A stretch of DNA of 64,000 bases from CAZENU01 sp965117035 (GCA_965117035.1 OZ220748.1:1240001-1304000); one strand, 5' to 3'. Counted from the stretch's first letter, positions 34,576-44,188 are shown. The notes: generated by a model not told the origin, from the sequence alone. A program made the numbers and translations.

Positions 34576-34947
34576 TCTCCCCATGAGCTTGGCCGAGCTG
34601 ACGCTGCAGGCCAGCGACCCGACCAGCGCACCGGTTGCGGCCACCATGACCATGCACAGCATCTTCAGTACGATCATGCGCCCATGGCCCGCGCCGTCTT
34701 GTGGATGTCCTGCGTCCAAGGACCGTGCGCGCGTGAACGGCACAGAAGCCATACGAGAGTACCCCTACCGGCACCTTTCAGTCGCAATGTCCACTACGCT
34801 CTTCTACTACTTTGGGAGTTCAGCCCCACCAGGCTTGGCAAAATCAACAACCTGCTTGGTGTCGTTCAAGCTGACCCTGTAGGCCGAGCCTGCTTCCCAT
34901 CCCGTCGGACGAAAGCCCACTATGAGGGGTGAGCGAAGGCCTAGACC
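34576..34947. other. Decayed intergenic stretch
   Basis: No gene is supported. The minus strand above the receiver remnant has a hydrophobic stretch (VLKMLCMVMVAATGALVGSLA) in the same open frame, which may be the tail of an unrelated lost gene. Confidence 0.35.
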
Positions 34948-36545
34948 TCACTCCTCGTTCGGCTTCTCCGTCTCCCCCTTCGGCATACGGTAGCCGACGC
35001 GAGGCTCGGTGAAGACGTAGGTGGGGTTGCCGGCCTCGTCGGCCAGCTTGCGGCGGATCCTGCGGACGATGGTGCGCATAGGCCGCAGGTCGCCCGTGCT
35101 CTTCCTTCCCCACACGCGGTCCAGGAGATGCTGGTGGGTCACCACCCGTCCCGCGTTGGCCGAGAGCTCTGCGACCATCCGGTACTCCACCGGGACCAGA
35201 TCCACCGGCCGGCCGGCGAGGGTCACCCTGCGCTCGGCGTAGTTGATGGTCAGGTCTCCCAGCACGTAGGGCTCCGAGGGCTCCGCGGCCGCCCTCCGGC
35301 GCAGGGCCGCCCTGATCCTCGCCGAAAGCTCGGTCGCCGAGAAGGACTTGACGACGTAATCGGCGGCCCCCATATCGAAGGCCATGGCGATCTGCTCCTC
35401 ACGCCCGTAGGCGGACAGGAAGATGACCGGCACGTCCGCCACATCGAGGATGTCCCTAATCGGCTCGATGCCGTCCGTTCCGGGGAGCATCAGGTCCAGC
35501 AGCACGAGCTCTGGCCTCTCCTCCTCCACGAGGCGGAGCGCCTCCTCCGGCTCACCGGTCACAACCGGGTCGTAGCCCGACTTGGCCAGGATGTCGCGGA
35601 CGTAGCGGAGGTCGTTCGGGTCGTCTTCCACCGCGAGGACCCGCCCCCGCCCCTCCATCTCCTTGGCCTCACGCGTCGGAATCGATGGGAGTCGGCCGCC
35701 GCCACCCGAGTCCTCGACCGATGGAAGCGTGAAGGTGAAGCACGCCCCCGTTCCCGGCCCGTCGCTCTCGGCCCAGATGCGGCCGCCGTGGGCCTCCACT
35801 ATGCCCTTGCAGATGGAGAGGCCCAGTCCAGTGTCCCCTCCCTGGAGAACTTGCGGAACATGTCGGGCAGCCTTTCGGCCGGGATGCCGCGCCCATCGTC
35901 GGTCACCGAGACCGCGACGTGAACGCCGTCTCGCACGGCGCTCACCCTGATCGTGGACGATTCCGGGGAGTTCCGGGCAGCGGTGGACAGCAGGTTACTC
36001 AACACTTGGACGATGCGCCGCCTGTCGTCCATCACCATGGGCAGGTCCGGCTCGACGTCGACGGAGAGGTTGTTTTTGCCCCCAGCGTTATTGAAGCCAT
36101 CCCTCGCCCTATCCACCAGCAAGGCCATCTCGGCGGGTTCGGGTTTGACCGGCACGGTGCCCGTCTCGATGCGCGCCACGTCCAGCAGGTCGGCGACCAG
36201 GGCGTGCATGTGCTCCGCCTGATCCCCGATGATGCGCACGAACTGGCGGACCACGGCGGGGTCGAGGTCCGGCCCCTCATCCATGATCGTGGAGACGGAC
36301 CCCTTGATGGAGGTCAGGGGAGTCCTCAGCTCGTGGCTCACCATTGCCAGGAATTCGGCCCGCAGCCGCTCCTGCTCCTCCACGGCCGCCATGTCCTGCA
36401 TGGTGACGACCACCGATTCGACCGCGCCTTCGTCTGAGAGGATTGGAGTTGCGTTCAGCAGCACAGTGACGCTCCGTCCATCGGGGACGTGCATGACGAT
36501 CTCCTCGACCCGCACCGTCTCCCCAATGCTGAGTAGCTCGGCCAT
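34948..36545 (-). CDS. Hybrid histidine kinase - response regulator (PAS end, HisKA, HATPase, receiver, wHTH) with frameshift
   Basis: First frame (36545-35799): PAS end (VRVEEIVMHVPDGRSVTVLL), HisKA EFLAMVSHELRTPLTSIKG, then HATPase boxes NLLSTAARNSPESS and TDDGRGIPAERL. At KFSREG the frame is lost: the coding strand has GGGG (complement of 35835-35838) where GGGGG would continue as GDTGLGLSICKGIVEAHGG in the second frame. That frame runs on without a stop into a receiver (AVEDDPNDLRYV, LLDLMLPG, VVKSFS) and an OmpR winged helix (DLTINYAERRVTLAG ... RRIRRKLADE). Restored, it is a single kinase-to-DNA-binding polypeptide of about 530 residues. The PAS N-terminus is also missing, so it may be a pseudogene; it resembles the remnant at 24091-24912. 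Confidence 0.82.
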
Positions 36546-36565
36546 CGGACAATGAACAACCTGGT

Positions 36566-39500
36566 TTGCGGGAAGGCGTTCGACACAGGTCAGGCGTACT
36601 CCTCAAGGAGGTGAGAGCCATCCCGCACGCTAAGCCCGGAGGGGCTCTCATTGGGCTGCCGATCGTAGTGATCGTCGCACTGGCTATCGCCTTCCTGCTG
36701 ATTGGGGAGGTCCGCAGTACCGATCAGGGCCTCAACGCCCAAACAGGAACGATACGGATCCACTCTGTGACTCCGCAACCTCCGGACTGCATCGTGTTGA
36801 ACTCTGACGATGCCAGCAGAAGGACACTGGTGATAACGGGCGAGAACCTCAGAGCAGCGGCGAATACGCGGCTACAGTTCCGCCTCGCAGGCACGAACCT
36901 GCTCACCATCCTCTTCGGCCCGCAGGTCAACTGGGTAGCCGATACGCGGATCACACTGGACATGCGTGAGATAAGGGAGCACCTGTGGCGCCACGGCGAG
37001 GCGTTGCTGAATGCACGGGTCACAAGCGTTGGGCCGGGCTCGAACTCGAACTGGTCGCAGTCGTTCAGACTCGTGCAGGATGCGCCCGCGTGTGCCGCAC
37101 CGTCTGGACCATCACCCACGCCTACCGCGGTTCCGGAGGAGTTTCCAGCCAGACCGGCGGTGAGGGGAGTCCCTGGCGACCTCTGGGCTGACGTGATCCT
37201 CGGGAAGCCGGACTTCACGCAGACAGTGCCGAAGAGCGTTGTCCCGTTCAAGGTGTTCAACCCCGGTGGGGTTGTCGTGGACCGGTCGACCGATCCCGGC
37301 CGGGCGTATGTCTGGGACTCGGGCAACAGCCGGATTCTGGGCATCGATCTCGCCAAGTGCTATGAGAGTACTGGGCCCTGCTCGGCCGATATTGTGCTGG
37401 GCCAGCCGTCGCTGTACGATCACGCGGCCTGCAACGGAGACAACGGCGTTCAGGACTATCCGTTTCGGGCACTTGCCGGCGCCGAAACGCTATGCGGCAA
37501 CCCCGACCACTCCCTCAGCCCGTGGGAAGCGCATATGTTTGTGACGATGGCGATCGACAGTCGCGGCGCCCTGTATGTCCCTGACTTTTCCAATCACAGG
37601 GTGCTGAAGTACAACAATCCCTTCGTCAGCGACGCCGTCGCCGACGCCGTGTGGGGACAGGCGGACTTCTCGGGCATCGAGTGCAACCGCGGGGACATCG
37701 GCCGGCCGACGGCCGAAACGCTCTGTTTCGACTCGGGCACCAACAGGCTCGCGACCAACCTGCAGAGCGTTGGCGTGGAGGTCGATGAGGAGGGAAACGT
37801 CTGGGTCGCGGACAGCGGCAATCACCGCATTCTTCGGTTCTCGATGAGCTCTCTGACGGGTGCGGTCTCCAGGAAAGCCAGCCTCGTCCTGGGCCAGGCT
37901 GACTTCGAGAGCGCCGAGCCCGGAAGGACCTTGGACAAGCTGTACGCGCCTTCGGCGGTGAGGTTCGCTCCCGATGGCTCGGCGTACGTTGCCGACACCG
38001 GCAACAACCGAGTCCTGGTCTTCAAGCCACCGTTCCAGTCCGGAATGGAGGCGGCCTTCGAGTTCGGGTCTCGACTGCACCATCCCACGTCGGTCGAAAT
38101 CGACCCTGGCGGCCGCGGTGTATGGGTCAACGATGCGGGGAACTACATGGTCGAGCTGTGGGACGTGTCGGGTTCATCGGTCTTGAAGGTCCTCGGCAAG
38201 GACTCGTATCGGCCCGAGCGAGAGTGCTACAAGCCGCTTGAGTCGCTGCCCAGCAGTCCCCACATGTGTCCAATCGCCGGAGGCTTCGGGATCGACAGCC
38301 AGGGAAACGTCCTGATCCCCGTGTTCCTCCGCACCAATGACGTCATCCGCTTTACGACTGCCGGGCGCGCCCCGATCGGCCGCGCCGACAAGCGCCTGTT
38401 CTATCCGCCGGAGGACGCCAACTTCAAGGACCTCAAGGGGATACACTCCGCCCGCGGCGTAGCTGTCTGGAAGGACCAACTCGTCGTGTCCGACTTATTC
38501 CGGCTGATGTTTTGGAACGGGCTCGACATGCTATCGAACGGAAGACCGGCGGACGGCGTCGTTGGCGACGAAAATCAGGCCCGCGCCTGGTCGTGGTGCT
38601 GCGGCACGATCAAGGTGGACGCAGCAGGCCGCCTCTGGGTGTTGGCTTTCGAGGGACGGCGGTTCGTCGACGTCTATCAGCTTCCGCTGACCGAAACATC
38701 AGTCCCGCTGCACACGATGTGGACAGATACAGGCATGACTCTTCCGGTACTGGGAGAGGACTCCCGGATCATGCTCGGCCCCAGGATGTTCGGGATTGCG
38801 CCAGTTGGGTCCGGAGAGTTCGTCTGGCTGAGCGATGCTGACAATCATCGCGTGCTGCGCATCCGGGACCCCCTGACGCACCCGGTCGTGGATGTGATCC
38901 TGGGACAGGAGGACGCCAGCGGGAACGAGTGCAACCGCGGCCGGTTCGAGGCGGGGGCCAGGAACTCGGTCGGAGACCGGTCGAATGGTGATGTGCTCTG
39001 TTACCCTGGAGCGCTGTCCATCGACCGCCTTGGAAACCTCTACGTATCGGACCATTCGCTGGAAGTGAATGGGAACTTCCGCCTGCTCGTCTTCTCGGGG
39101 GCGGCACTCCCGACGACGAATTCGGAGGTCATATACGCCCCTCTGGCATCAAAGATATTCGTCCGTTCCGCCGAGGGTCGGAACAACCTATGGGCGGATC
39201 CCTTGGAGCGCGGAGCGGTAATCGGGGAGCAGGAGCGGACGCTTCTGATGGCGACCTGGGAGGTCGCGTTCGACAGCGCCAACAGGATGGTAGCGGGGTA
39301 CAACGCGTACCTGGCCCCCAGGTTCGTAGGTGTCTACGACGACCCTCTTGGCCCGGACACGCTCCCGAATGCCTACCTGAACGACTTCGGCTCGTCGCCG
39401 TTCGCGATGACCTTTGACGACGACGACAACCTGTACGTCGGTGACCTCAACCGCGCCCGGGTCCTCGTATACCACAACCCGTTTGGAAGTCCGCCGAGAA

Positions 39501-40444
39501 CATCGCCCGTGCCAACCCCGGATACTCCGCCGCCGGTACCCGAGCACCCCATCACCATAACGTCGTTCCATCCCGGCCCTCCATTTTGCGTGGTGCGCCG
39601 GTCTCAGCACCGGTACGAGCAGACCCTTGACCTGGAGATCGAAGGCGACATCGGGGGAGGCGGTCTTGGGTTGGTGTTTCGCATGGTGACCGATGGCCGC
39701 CGAGAACGAATCTCGCTCAACGACCGATACCAGGTTCGAATAATGGGGAATCGTATCACCGTTGACATGAGCCAGTTCGGGCCTCGCGCCTGGCGGGAGC
39801 GCCCCAAGGTGACGATGACAGTCCGAATCGTCGAGAGGGACGGCACACCGCTGTCGAACTGGTCTCCAGCGTTCGTGTTGGCCGACGACGTGGAGGCCTG
39901 CGGCGTCGCGCTACCGACTCTGACGCCAACGCCAACTCTGACTCCAACGCCGACTCCCACGGCGACGCCGACCCCCACTCCCACCCCCACCCTGACGCCC
40001 ATCCGCACATCGACACCAACTCGCACCCTAACCCATGCACCGACGCCGACTCATACCTCGATCCCTACCCCGAGGCCTATCCACACCCCAACCCTCACGC
40101 CGAAGCCGACCCGCACCCCAACCGTCACACCGACACCGACTCGCGTCCCGATACCCACACCGACGTCGACCGCGACGGCAACGCCTTGGGCAGACACCCT
40201 ATCGCCGGTGCTGCCAACCTCGGGAACTCCGGATGGAGCGGAGGGCGTGGGCTGTATCGCAATCGCCGGCGGCCCGGGAGAAAGCCTTGAGCTGACCATG
40301 CTGCTGCTACTGGTGCTCCCCGGCCTTCTGAGTTGGCGCAGGCGGGCGCCGAGGCAGGGCCGCCGCGGGGCAGTTCGAGGCAGGTCTAGTGGGGTCAAGT
40401 ATGCGGTCTGTCATGGGGAGGTGTGTCGCAGCCCAGTGCCATAG
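36566..40444 (+). CDS. Large NHL-repeat surface protein with LPTSG C-terminal anchor
   Basis: 1292 residues if TTG 36566 is the start; GTG 36611 is possible, and neither has a good ribosome site. A signal-anchor helix (GLPIVVIVALAIAFLLIG) is followed by a domain of about 120 residues containing ITGENL and SNWSQSF. An NHL/beta-propeller region follows with five VLGQ-x-DF words and six NHR(V/I)L words. A second copy of the first domain (SFHPGPPFCVV ... SNWSPAFVLADD) is near residues 992-1113. A T/P linker of about 100 residues follows. The C-terminus holds LPTSG (40211-40225), GVGCIAIAGG, a hydrophobic helix and RRRAPR, a sorting-signal layout. Role unknown. Confidence 0.85.
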   Translation: MREGVRHRSGVLLKEVRAIPHAKPGGALIGLPIVVIVALAIAFLLIGEVRSTDQGLNAQTGTIRIHSVTPQPPDCIVLNSDDASRRTLVITGENLRAAANTRLQFRLAGTNLLTILFGPQVNWVADTRITLDMREIREHLWRHGEALLNARVTSVGPGSNSNWSQSFRLVQDAPACAAPSGPSPTPTAVPEEFPARPAVRGVPGDLWADVILGKPDFTQTVPKSVVPFKVFNPGGVVVDRSTDPGRAYVWDSGNSRILGIDLAKCYESTGPCSADIVLGQPSLYDHAACNGDNGVQDYPFRALAGAETLCGNPDHSLSPWEAHMFVTMAIDSRGALYVPDFSNHRVLKYNNPFVSDAVADAVWGQADFSGIECNRGDIGRPTAETLCFDSGTNRLATNLQSVGVEVDEEGNVWVADSGNHRILRFSMSSLTGAVSRKASLVLGQADFESAEPGRTLDKLYAPSAVRFAPDGSAYVADTGNNRVLVFKPPFQSGMEAAFEFGSRLHHPTSVEIDPGGRGVWVNDAGNYMVELWDVSGSSVLKVLGKDSYRPERECYKPLESLPSSPHMCPIAGGFGIDSQGNVLIPVFLRTNDVIRFTTAGRAPIGRADKRLFYPPEDANFKDLKGIHSARGVAVWKDQLVVSDLFRLMFWNGLDMLSNGRPADGVVGDENQARAWSWCCGTIKVDAAGRLWVLAFEGRRFVDVYQLPLTETSVPLHTMWTDTGMTLPVLGEDSRIMLGPRMFGIAPVGSGEFVWLSDADNHRVLRIRDPLTHPVVDVILGQEDASGNECNRGRFEAGARNSVGDRSNGDVLCYPGALSIDRLGNLYVSDHSLEVNGNFRLLVFSGAALPTTNSEVIYAPLASKIFVRSAEGRNNLWADPLERGAVIGEQERTLLMATWEVAFDSANRMVAGYNAYLAPRFVGVYDDPLGPDTLPNAYLNDFGSSPFAMTFDDDDNLYVGDLNRARVLVYHNPFGSPPRTSPVPTPDTPPPVPEHPITITSFHPGPPFCVVRRSQHRYEQTLDLEIEGDIGGGGLGLVFRMVTDGRRERISLNDRYQVRIMGNRITVDMSQFGPRAWRERPKVTMTVRIVERDGTPLSNWSPAFVLADDVEACGVALPTLTPTPTLTPTPTPTATPTPTPTPTLTPIRTSTPTRTLTHAPTPTHTSIPTPRPIHTPTLTPKPTRTPTVTPTPTRVPIPTPTSTATATPWADTLSPVLPTSGTPDGAEGVGCIAIAGGPGESLELTMLLLLVLPGLLSWRRRAPRQGRRGAVRGRSSGVKYAVCHGEVCRSPVP

Positions 40445-40786
40445 GCCTAGCGAACATAGGACGAACGCCGACCCGGTCGTACGCCCTGGTAGCTACCCCC
40501 ATTGGCCACCCATCCCTCCGCCTGAGCCCGTTTATGCCTGCAGAGCCCCGCAGTTACTCGGCGGTTTCTTCCCTAGCCTAGGGGAACAATTTAGGGAAAA
40601 CTCGTGACGGAACACGACCGTTACCCATTTCATTTATATTAGGGAATAATCGCGCAGATGCTTCATCGGCGTGTATCGAGGGGCGCGCACAAGGTCTCAC
40701 GAGACGTGAACGGCCAATGCGCGTTCGCGGTCGGGGCGATCCTCCCGTGTGGAGTCGGCGGACTCGGGCCCCCGCGGGAGGGCCGG
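40445..40786. other. AT-rich intergenic gap between convergent genes
   Basis: 342 bases without a gene. Around 40568-40650 the DNA is AT-rich and holds TTCCCTAGCCTAGGGGAA (an imperfect palindrome) plus two more TTAGGGAA words (40591-40598 and 40639-40646). They may be protein-binding sites or relics of an insertion. Confidence 0.5.
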
Positions 40787-41521
40787 CTAGAAGGCGAGCT
40801 GCGACTCTCGCCCGTGCTGCCGCAGCATCTCGGACGCCGCGCCCATGATGGCTCCGAAGACGTTGACCGACTCCGTGTGGTCACCGAGCCAGACCTTCCC
40901 GGCGGCACGGATCTTGGCCTCGGCCTCCTCGTAGATCGCCGCGACCTTCGGATGGGTATGCTGGCCGACCATGCCCATCGATATCGCCATGTCCTCGGGG
41001 CCGCCGCCGAAGTAGTCGAGGCCGTCGACCGTCAGGATGTCGTCCAGGTTCTCCATCGCCTCGACGCTCTCCAGCTGCGCGCAGACGATCAGGTTGTCGT
41101 TGATCGACTGGAACAGCTCGGCCCGTCCGCCCGGACCGGACAGGAACGCCATCCTGAGGCTGGTCGAGCTGCGGACGCCCCTGGGGCCAAAGTACGAGTA
41201 GCGGACGATATCCTCCGCCTGCTCTTTAGTCTGCAGGTTGGGCACGGTGATCTGCCTGATGCCCCTGTCGAGGTAGCTGAGGATCGTGCTCTCCTCGCCG
41301 TCGGGGATGCGCATTCCCGGCGTCACGCCGAAGCCGTCGGCGACGCGGCACATGTTCTCGATGACCTGCGGGTCCTGCGGCGAGTGCTGGCCATCGAAGT
41401 TCACGAAGTCGAGCCCCATGCGCCCTGCCAGCTCGACGAGCTCCTCGGAGGGCTGGGTCATCGAGAGCCCGAGCGCCTTCTCGCCGGCGCGCATCCGCTC
41501 GAGAATCTTGTTGGTGATCAT
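40787..41521 (-). CDS. HpcH/HpaI family aldolase
   Basis: 244 residues, the usual length for class II HpaI-type aldolases. LGLSMTQPSEELVELAGRMGLDFVNFDGQHSP corresponds to the N-terminal barrel strand with the catalytic His (QHSP in place of EHGP). Metal-ligand regions CAQLESVEAMENLDDIL and the glycine-rich GPEDMAISMG follow. Such enzymes cleave 2-keto-3-deoxy sugar acids or 4-hydroxy-2-oxo acids to pyruvate and an aldehyde. Another family member begins at 63604. The EHGP-to-GQHSP change is in line with a divergent subfamily. Confidence 0.88.
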   Translation of the reverse strand: MITNKILERMRAGEKALGLSMTQPSEELVELAGRMGLDFVNFDGQHSPQDPQVIENMCRVADGFGVTPGMRIPDGEESTILSYLDRGIRQITVPNLQTKEQAEDIVRYSYFGPRGVRSSTSLRMAFLSGPGGRAELFQSINDNLIVCAQLESVEAMENLDDILTVDGLDYFGGGPEDMAISMGMVGQHTHPKVAAIYEEAEAKIRAAGKVWLGDHTESVNVFGAIMGAASEMLRQHGRESQLAF

Positions 41522-41682
41522 GGTGCCTCCCTGTATGCGCCCACCCTGGGCCGGCCATGGGCGCCGGGAGTGTATTCAGCAGGCAATTGGGTGTCAAGCA
41601 GACGCAGGCCCGCGGCGCGGCAGAGTCGCACCTGCTGGAGGAGTCACGATTCACGAGGACAGTGATTGCGTTGCTAGCGTGC

Positions 41683-41688
41683 TATAAT
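41683..41688 (+). promoter_or_regulatory. Possible -10 box (TATAAT) of the toxin-antitoxin operon
   Basis: A perfect TATAAT lies 31 bases before the antitoxin ATG. No good -35 hexamer is seen at 16-18 bases upstream, so the promoter may rely on an activator or an extended -10. The GGCGGAGGCG before 41719 would be the ribosome site. Confidence 0.45.
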
Positions 41689-41718
41689 CTACCGACCTTC
41701 TAGGGCGGAGGCGCAGTT

Positions 41719-41964
41719 ATGGCCAGCATCACGGTCCGCAACCTTGACGAGGGGCTGAAGCGGCGGCTACGCGTAAGGGCCGCGGAGAATGGCCGATCGA
41801 TGGAACAGGAAGCTCGCGACATCTTGCGGGCAGCGCTGGATGAAGAAGCAGCGCCGACCAAGGGCCTTGGGACCGCACTCCATGAGTTGTTCAAGCCCTT
41901 CGGAAACGTGGAGTTGGATATCCCACCGAGAGAACCCATGAGAGAACCCCCGAGGTTTGATTGA
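41719..41964 (+). CDS. FitA-like ribbon-helix-helix antitoxin
   Basis: 81 residues. MASITVRNLDEGLKRRLRVRAAENGRSMEQEARDIL is the classical FitA/Arc-type ribbon-helix-helix start. The C-terminal 35 residues would bind and inhibit the toxin. The PIN-domain gene follows, and together they form a type II toxin-antitoxin operon, likely autoregulated by the antitoxin. Confidence 0.9.
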   Translation: MASITVRNLDEGLKRRLRVRAAENGRSMEQEARDILRAALDEEAAPTKGLGTALHELFKPFGNVELDIPPREPMREPPRFD

Positions 41965-41974
41965 GGTCCTTGCG

Positions 41975-42397
41975 ATGTTCGTCCTGGATACCAACGTCGT
42001 TTCGGAGCTGATGCGGGATCGACCTCACTCGGGAGTTCTTGAGTGGTTGGATGACCAGCCGACGAGTTCTCTGTTTGTCACCGCGACCACGGAGGCGGAG
42101 ATCCGGACCGGAATAGCCATACTGCCGAGTGGAGAACGTCGGCGTGGCCTGGCTGCCGCCGCTGAACGCGCCTTTGGACTACTGTTCGACGAGCGCATCC
42201 TGCCCTTTGGCAGCGAAGCGGCGCAAGAGTATGCCGTCATAGCAGCCAATCGGCGCGCCTCTGGGCATCCAATCAGCCAGCTCGACTGCCAGATCGCAGC
42301 GGTTGCTCGGTCCGTGGGGGCATCCATAGTCACGAGAGACGTCGGCGGCTTCGAGGGTTGCGGCATACGCGTCACGAATCCTTGGTCACCCAGCTGA
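41975..42397 (+). CDS. PIN-domain toxin (VapC/FitB family)
   Basis: 140 residues from ATG 41975, ten bases after the antitoxin stop (a TTG at 41957 would overlap it). The acidic nuclease residues are seen in order: FVLDTNVVSEL, TEAEIRTGI, QLDCQIAAVA and TRDVGGF. FitB/VapC toxins are Mg-dependent ribonucleases. All four motif positions are intact, so the toxin is probably active and held by FitA. Confidence 0.92.
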   Translation: MFVLDTNVVSELMRDRPHSGVLEWLDDQPTSSLFVTATTEAEIRTGIAILPSGERRRGLAAAAERAFGLLFDERILPFGSEAAQEYAVIAANRRASGHPISQLDCQIAAVARSVGASIVTRDVGGFEGCGIRVTNPWSPS

Positions 42398-42461
42398 TCA
42401 CGCCGCTTTGGCGCTGAGGGCCGTTCCCGATCCCTGCAGCCGCGTGAACGACGCAGCGCGC

Positions 42462-43388
42462 TCAGCGTACTGTTTCGTTCTCCAGGTCCAGGACACGTTC
42501 GGCCAGGGTGGTGAGCGTGCGCCACGCCTCTTCATGATGGCGCGTCGAGCCCGCCGTGGGGCTGCTCCTCTTCGTATCCAGCAGTATGTACTCGGCGCCC
42601 AGCTCCTCCAGCGCTGCCAGGTCGCCGTGGACCTGGTCGATGGTCCCCTCGCCGGCGATGCGCTCGTCCTCGGGCAGCGGCGACTCCGTGAGCCGACACC
42701 AGATGCGCGGACACAGCGCGGGGACGCTCAGCCCCTCGCGCTCCGCGATCATCTCCAACTTCGGGAGCGCGCGGTCTCTCAGCCAGTCGACACGGACTTC
42801 GATCGGATGCCAGGCCTGCCCGAAGCGCACGGCGCGCCGCAGTGCGCCGTCGCTGGACCCGCCGACCCAGATGGGCGGGTGAGGCGACTGCACCGGCTTC
42901 GGAGCCACGGTCACGTTCTCGAACGAGACGAACGGGCCCTCATACGATGCCGAGTCCTCGGTCCACAGGAGCTTCACGGCGGCAAGGTAGTCGTCGGTGA
43001 TGGCGCCGCGCTTGCGGAACGGCACGCCCAGCGCCTCGAACTCGCTCTCCGCCCAGCCGACTCCGACTCCGAAGACGAGCCGCCCTCCACTGAGCTGGTC
43101 GACGTTGGCGGTGAGGTGCGCGAGATGGACGGGGTGACGGTACGGGACGACGATCACCGTGGTGCCCAGCTCGATCCTCTCGGTGTGCGCCGCCAGCCAG
43201 GCCAGGTTCGTGAAGGCCTCGTAGTACGGGCCGGGGTATTGGTCCGTAACCTCCGGCGTCAGGGCCGCGTGATCGGCCGCCATGAGGAGATGGAGGCCGA
43301 GCGCCTCGGCGAACCGCGCCCAGCGCTTCATGTACCCCGGGCTCGCGCCCGGCCCTGAGTGGTGGAGCTTCAGACCGACCTTCATCAT
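42462..43388 (-). CDS. LLM-class flavin-dependent oxidoreductase
   Basis: 308 residues from ATG 43388 (the frame is open to 43460 but homology begins MMKVGLKLHHSGPG). Luciferase-like monooxygenase marks are ARFAEALGLHLLMAADHAAL, LGTTVIVVPYRHPVHLAHLTANVDQLSGGR, FGVGVGWAESEFEALGVPFRKRG and PKPVQSPHPPIWVGGSSDGALRRA. The family uses reduced FMN or F420; the TIGR03619-like pattern is common in Actinobacteria and Chloroflexota. The substrate is unknown. It is divergent from the DUF6226-like gene. Confidence 0.9.
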   Translation of the reverse strand: MMKVGLKLHHSGPGASPGYMKRWARFAEALGLHLLMAADHAALTPEVTDQYPGPYYEAFTNLAWLAAHTERIELGTTVIVVPYRHPVHLAHLTANVDQLSGGRLVFGVGVGWAESEFEALGVPFRKRGAITDDYLAAVKLLWTEDSASYEGPFVSFENVTVAPKPVQSPHPPIWVGGSSDGALRRAVRFGQAWHPIEVRVDWLRDRALPKLEMIAEREGLSVPALCPRIWCRLTESPLPEDERIAGEGTIDQVHGDLAALEELGAEYILLDTKRSSPTAGSTRHHEEAWRTLTTLAERVLDLENETVR

Positions 43389-43588
43389 GCTCTCCTTGCC
43401 GCGGCCATGCGAGACTGAGTGACAACGCCTTGCCGACCGGTGAGGCGGCGAAATGGCCAAAGGGACATTGCCTGTTCGATTGTGCGGTGGAGACCGCCTG
43501 TCCCATGATACCCAACTGGCGCCCTCGCCGGACTGCCCCTGCTACACTCCGCACCAGGTCTAGCGGCGTCGATGTGCAGGGGGCGGAA

Positions 43589-44188
43589 GTGTCTGGGCGA
43601 ATTCGATGGGGGCCTGATGGGCCGCCCGAGGAGGCGTACAGCCGGGTGACCGACGCCGGGCGTTTCGCTCCGCTGCACGACGCCGCGGACGAGATGATCG
43701 CCCGGCTGGAGGCGGACTACGAGGTCGAGCGCGTCGAGGGCCTGGGGCTGGACGAGGAGCTCACGCAAAAGCTGACCTGCGGCCGTCCGACCGTCAAGCT
43801 CAGTCCTGTCGACCCGGACGCCGCGCCGATCACGGTGGCGTTCTCGGACTTCCCGGGGCTCCACGTCCGCTTTGGGCGATGGCGCACCGAGCTGCTTCCG
43901 GTGTGCGGCTGCGACGCCTGCGACGAGTCGCCGGACGACCAGGTGGAACGGTTGACTATGATGGTCGAGAGCGTGACCGCCGGCGCGTTCCGGGAGGTCG
44001 TCGAACGCTCCGCGGCCCTGTTGACGTTGGACGGCTGGTTGGAAACGGAGTTCTCAGGCCCCTTCTGGCGAAGCTCGCGGGAGTACATCGACGACAGTCC
44101 CCGCCTGCGCCGCATGTTGGGCGGGCGCCGGCGGCTGGTGCTGGACTGGAAGCCGTGGCCGCGGCGGGAGGCCAATAGCGGTCCCTAG
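43589..44188 (+). CDS. DUF6226 family protein
   Basis: 199 residues from GTG 43589 (GTG 43574 also possible; GGGGGCGG upstream). The sequence EEAYSRVTDAGRFAPLHDAADEMI, PITVAFSDFPGLHVRFGRW and the CGCDACDE motif match what I recall of the DUF6226 family, whose function is unknown. The paired cysteines C-x-C-x-x-C could bind metal. The upstream open frame (from 43430) reads into the intergenic region and is not supported. Confidence 0.72.
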   Translation: MSGRIRWGPDGPPEEAYSRVTDAGRFAPLHDAADEMIARLEADYEVERVEGLGLDEELTQKLTCGRPTVKLSPVDPDAAPITVAFSDFPGLHVRFGRWRTELLPVCGCDACDESPDDQVERLTMMVESVTAGAFREVVERSAALLTLDGWLETEFSGPFWRSSREYIDDSPRLRRMLGGRRRLVLDWKPWPRREANSGP

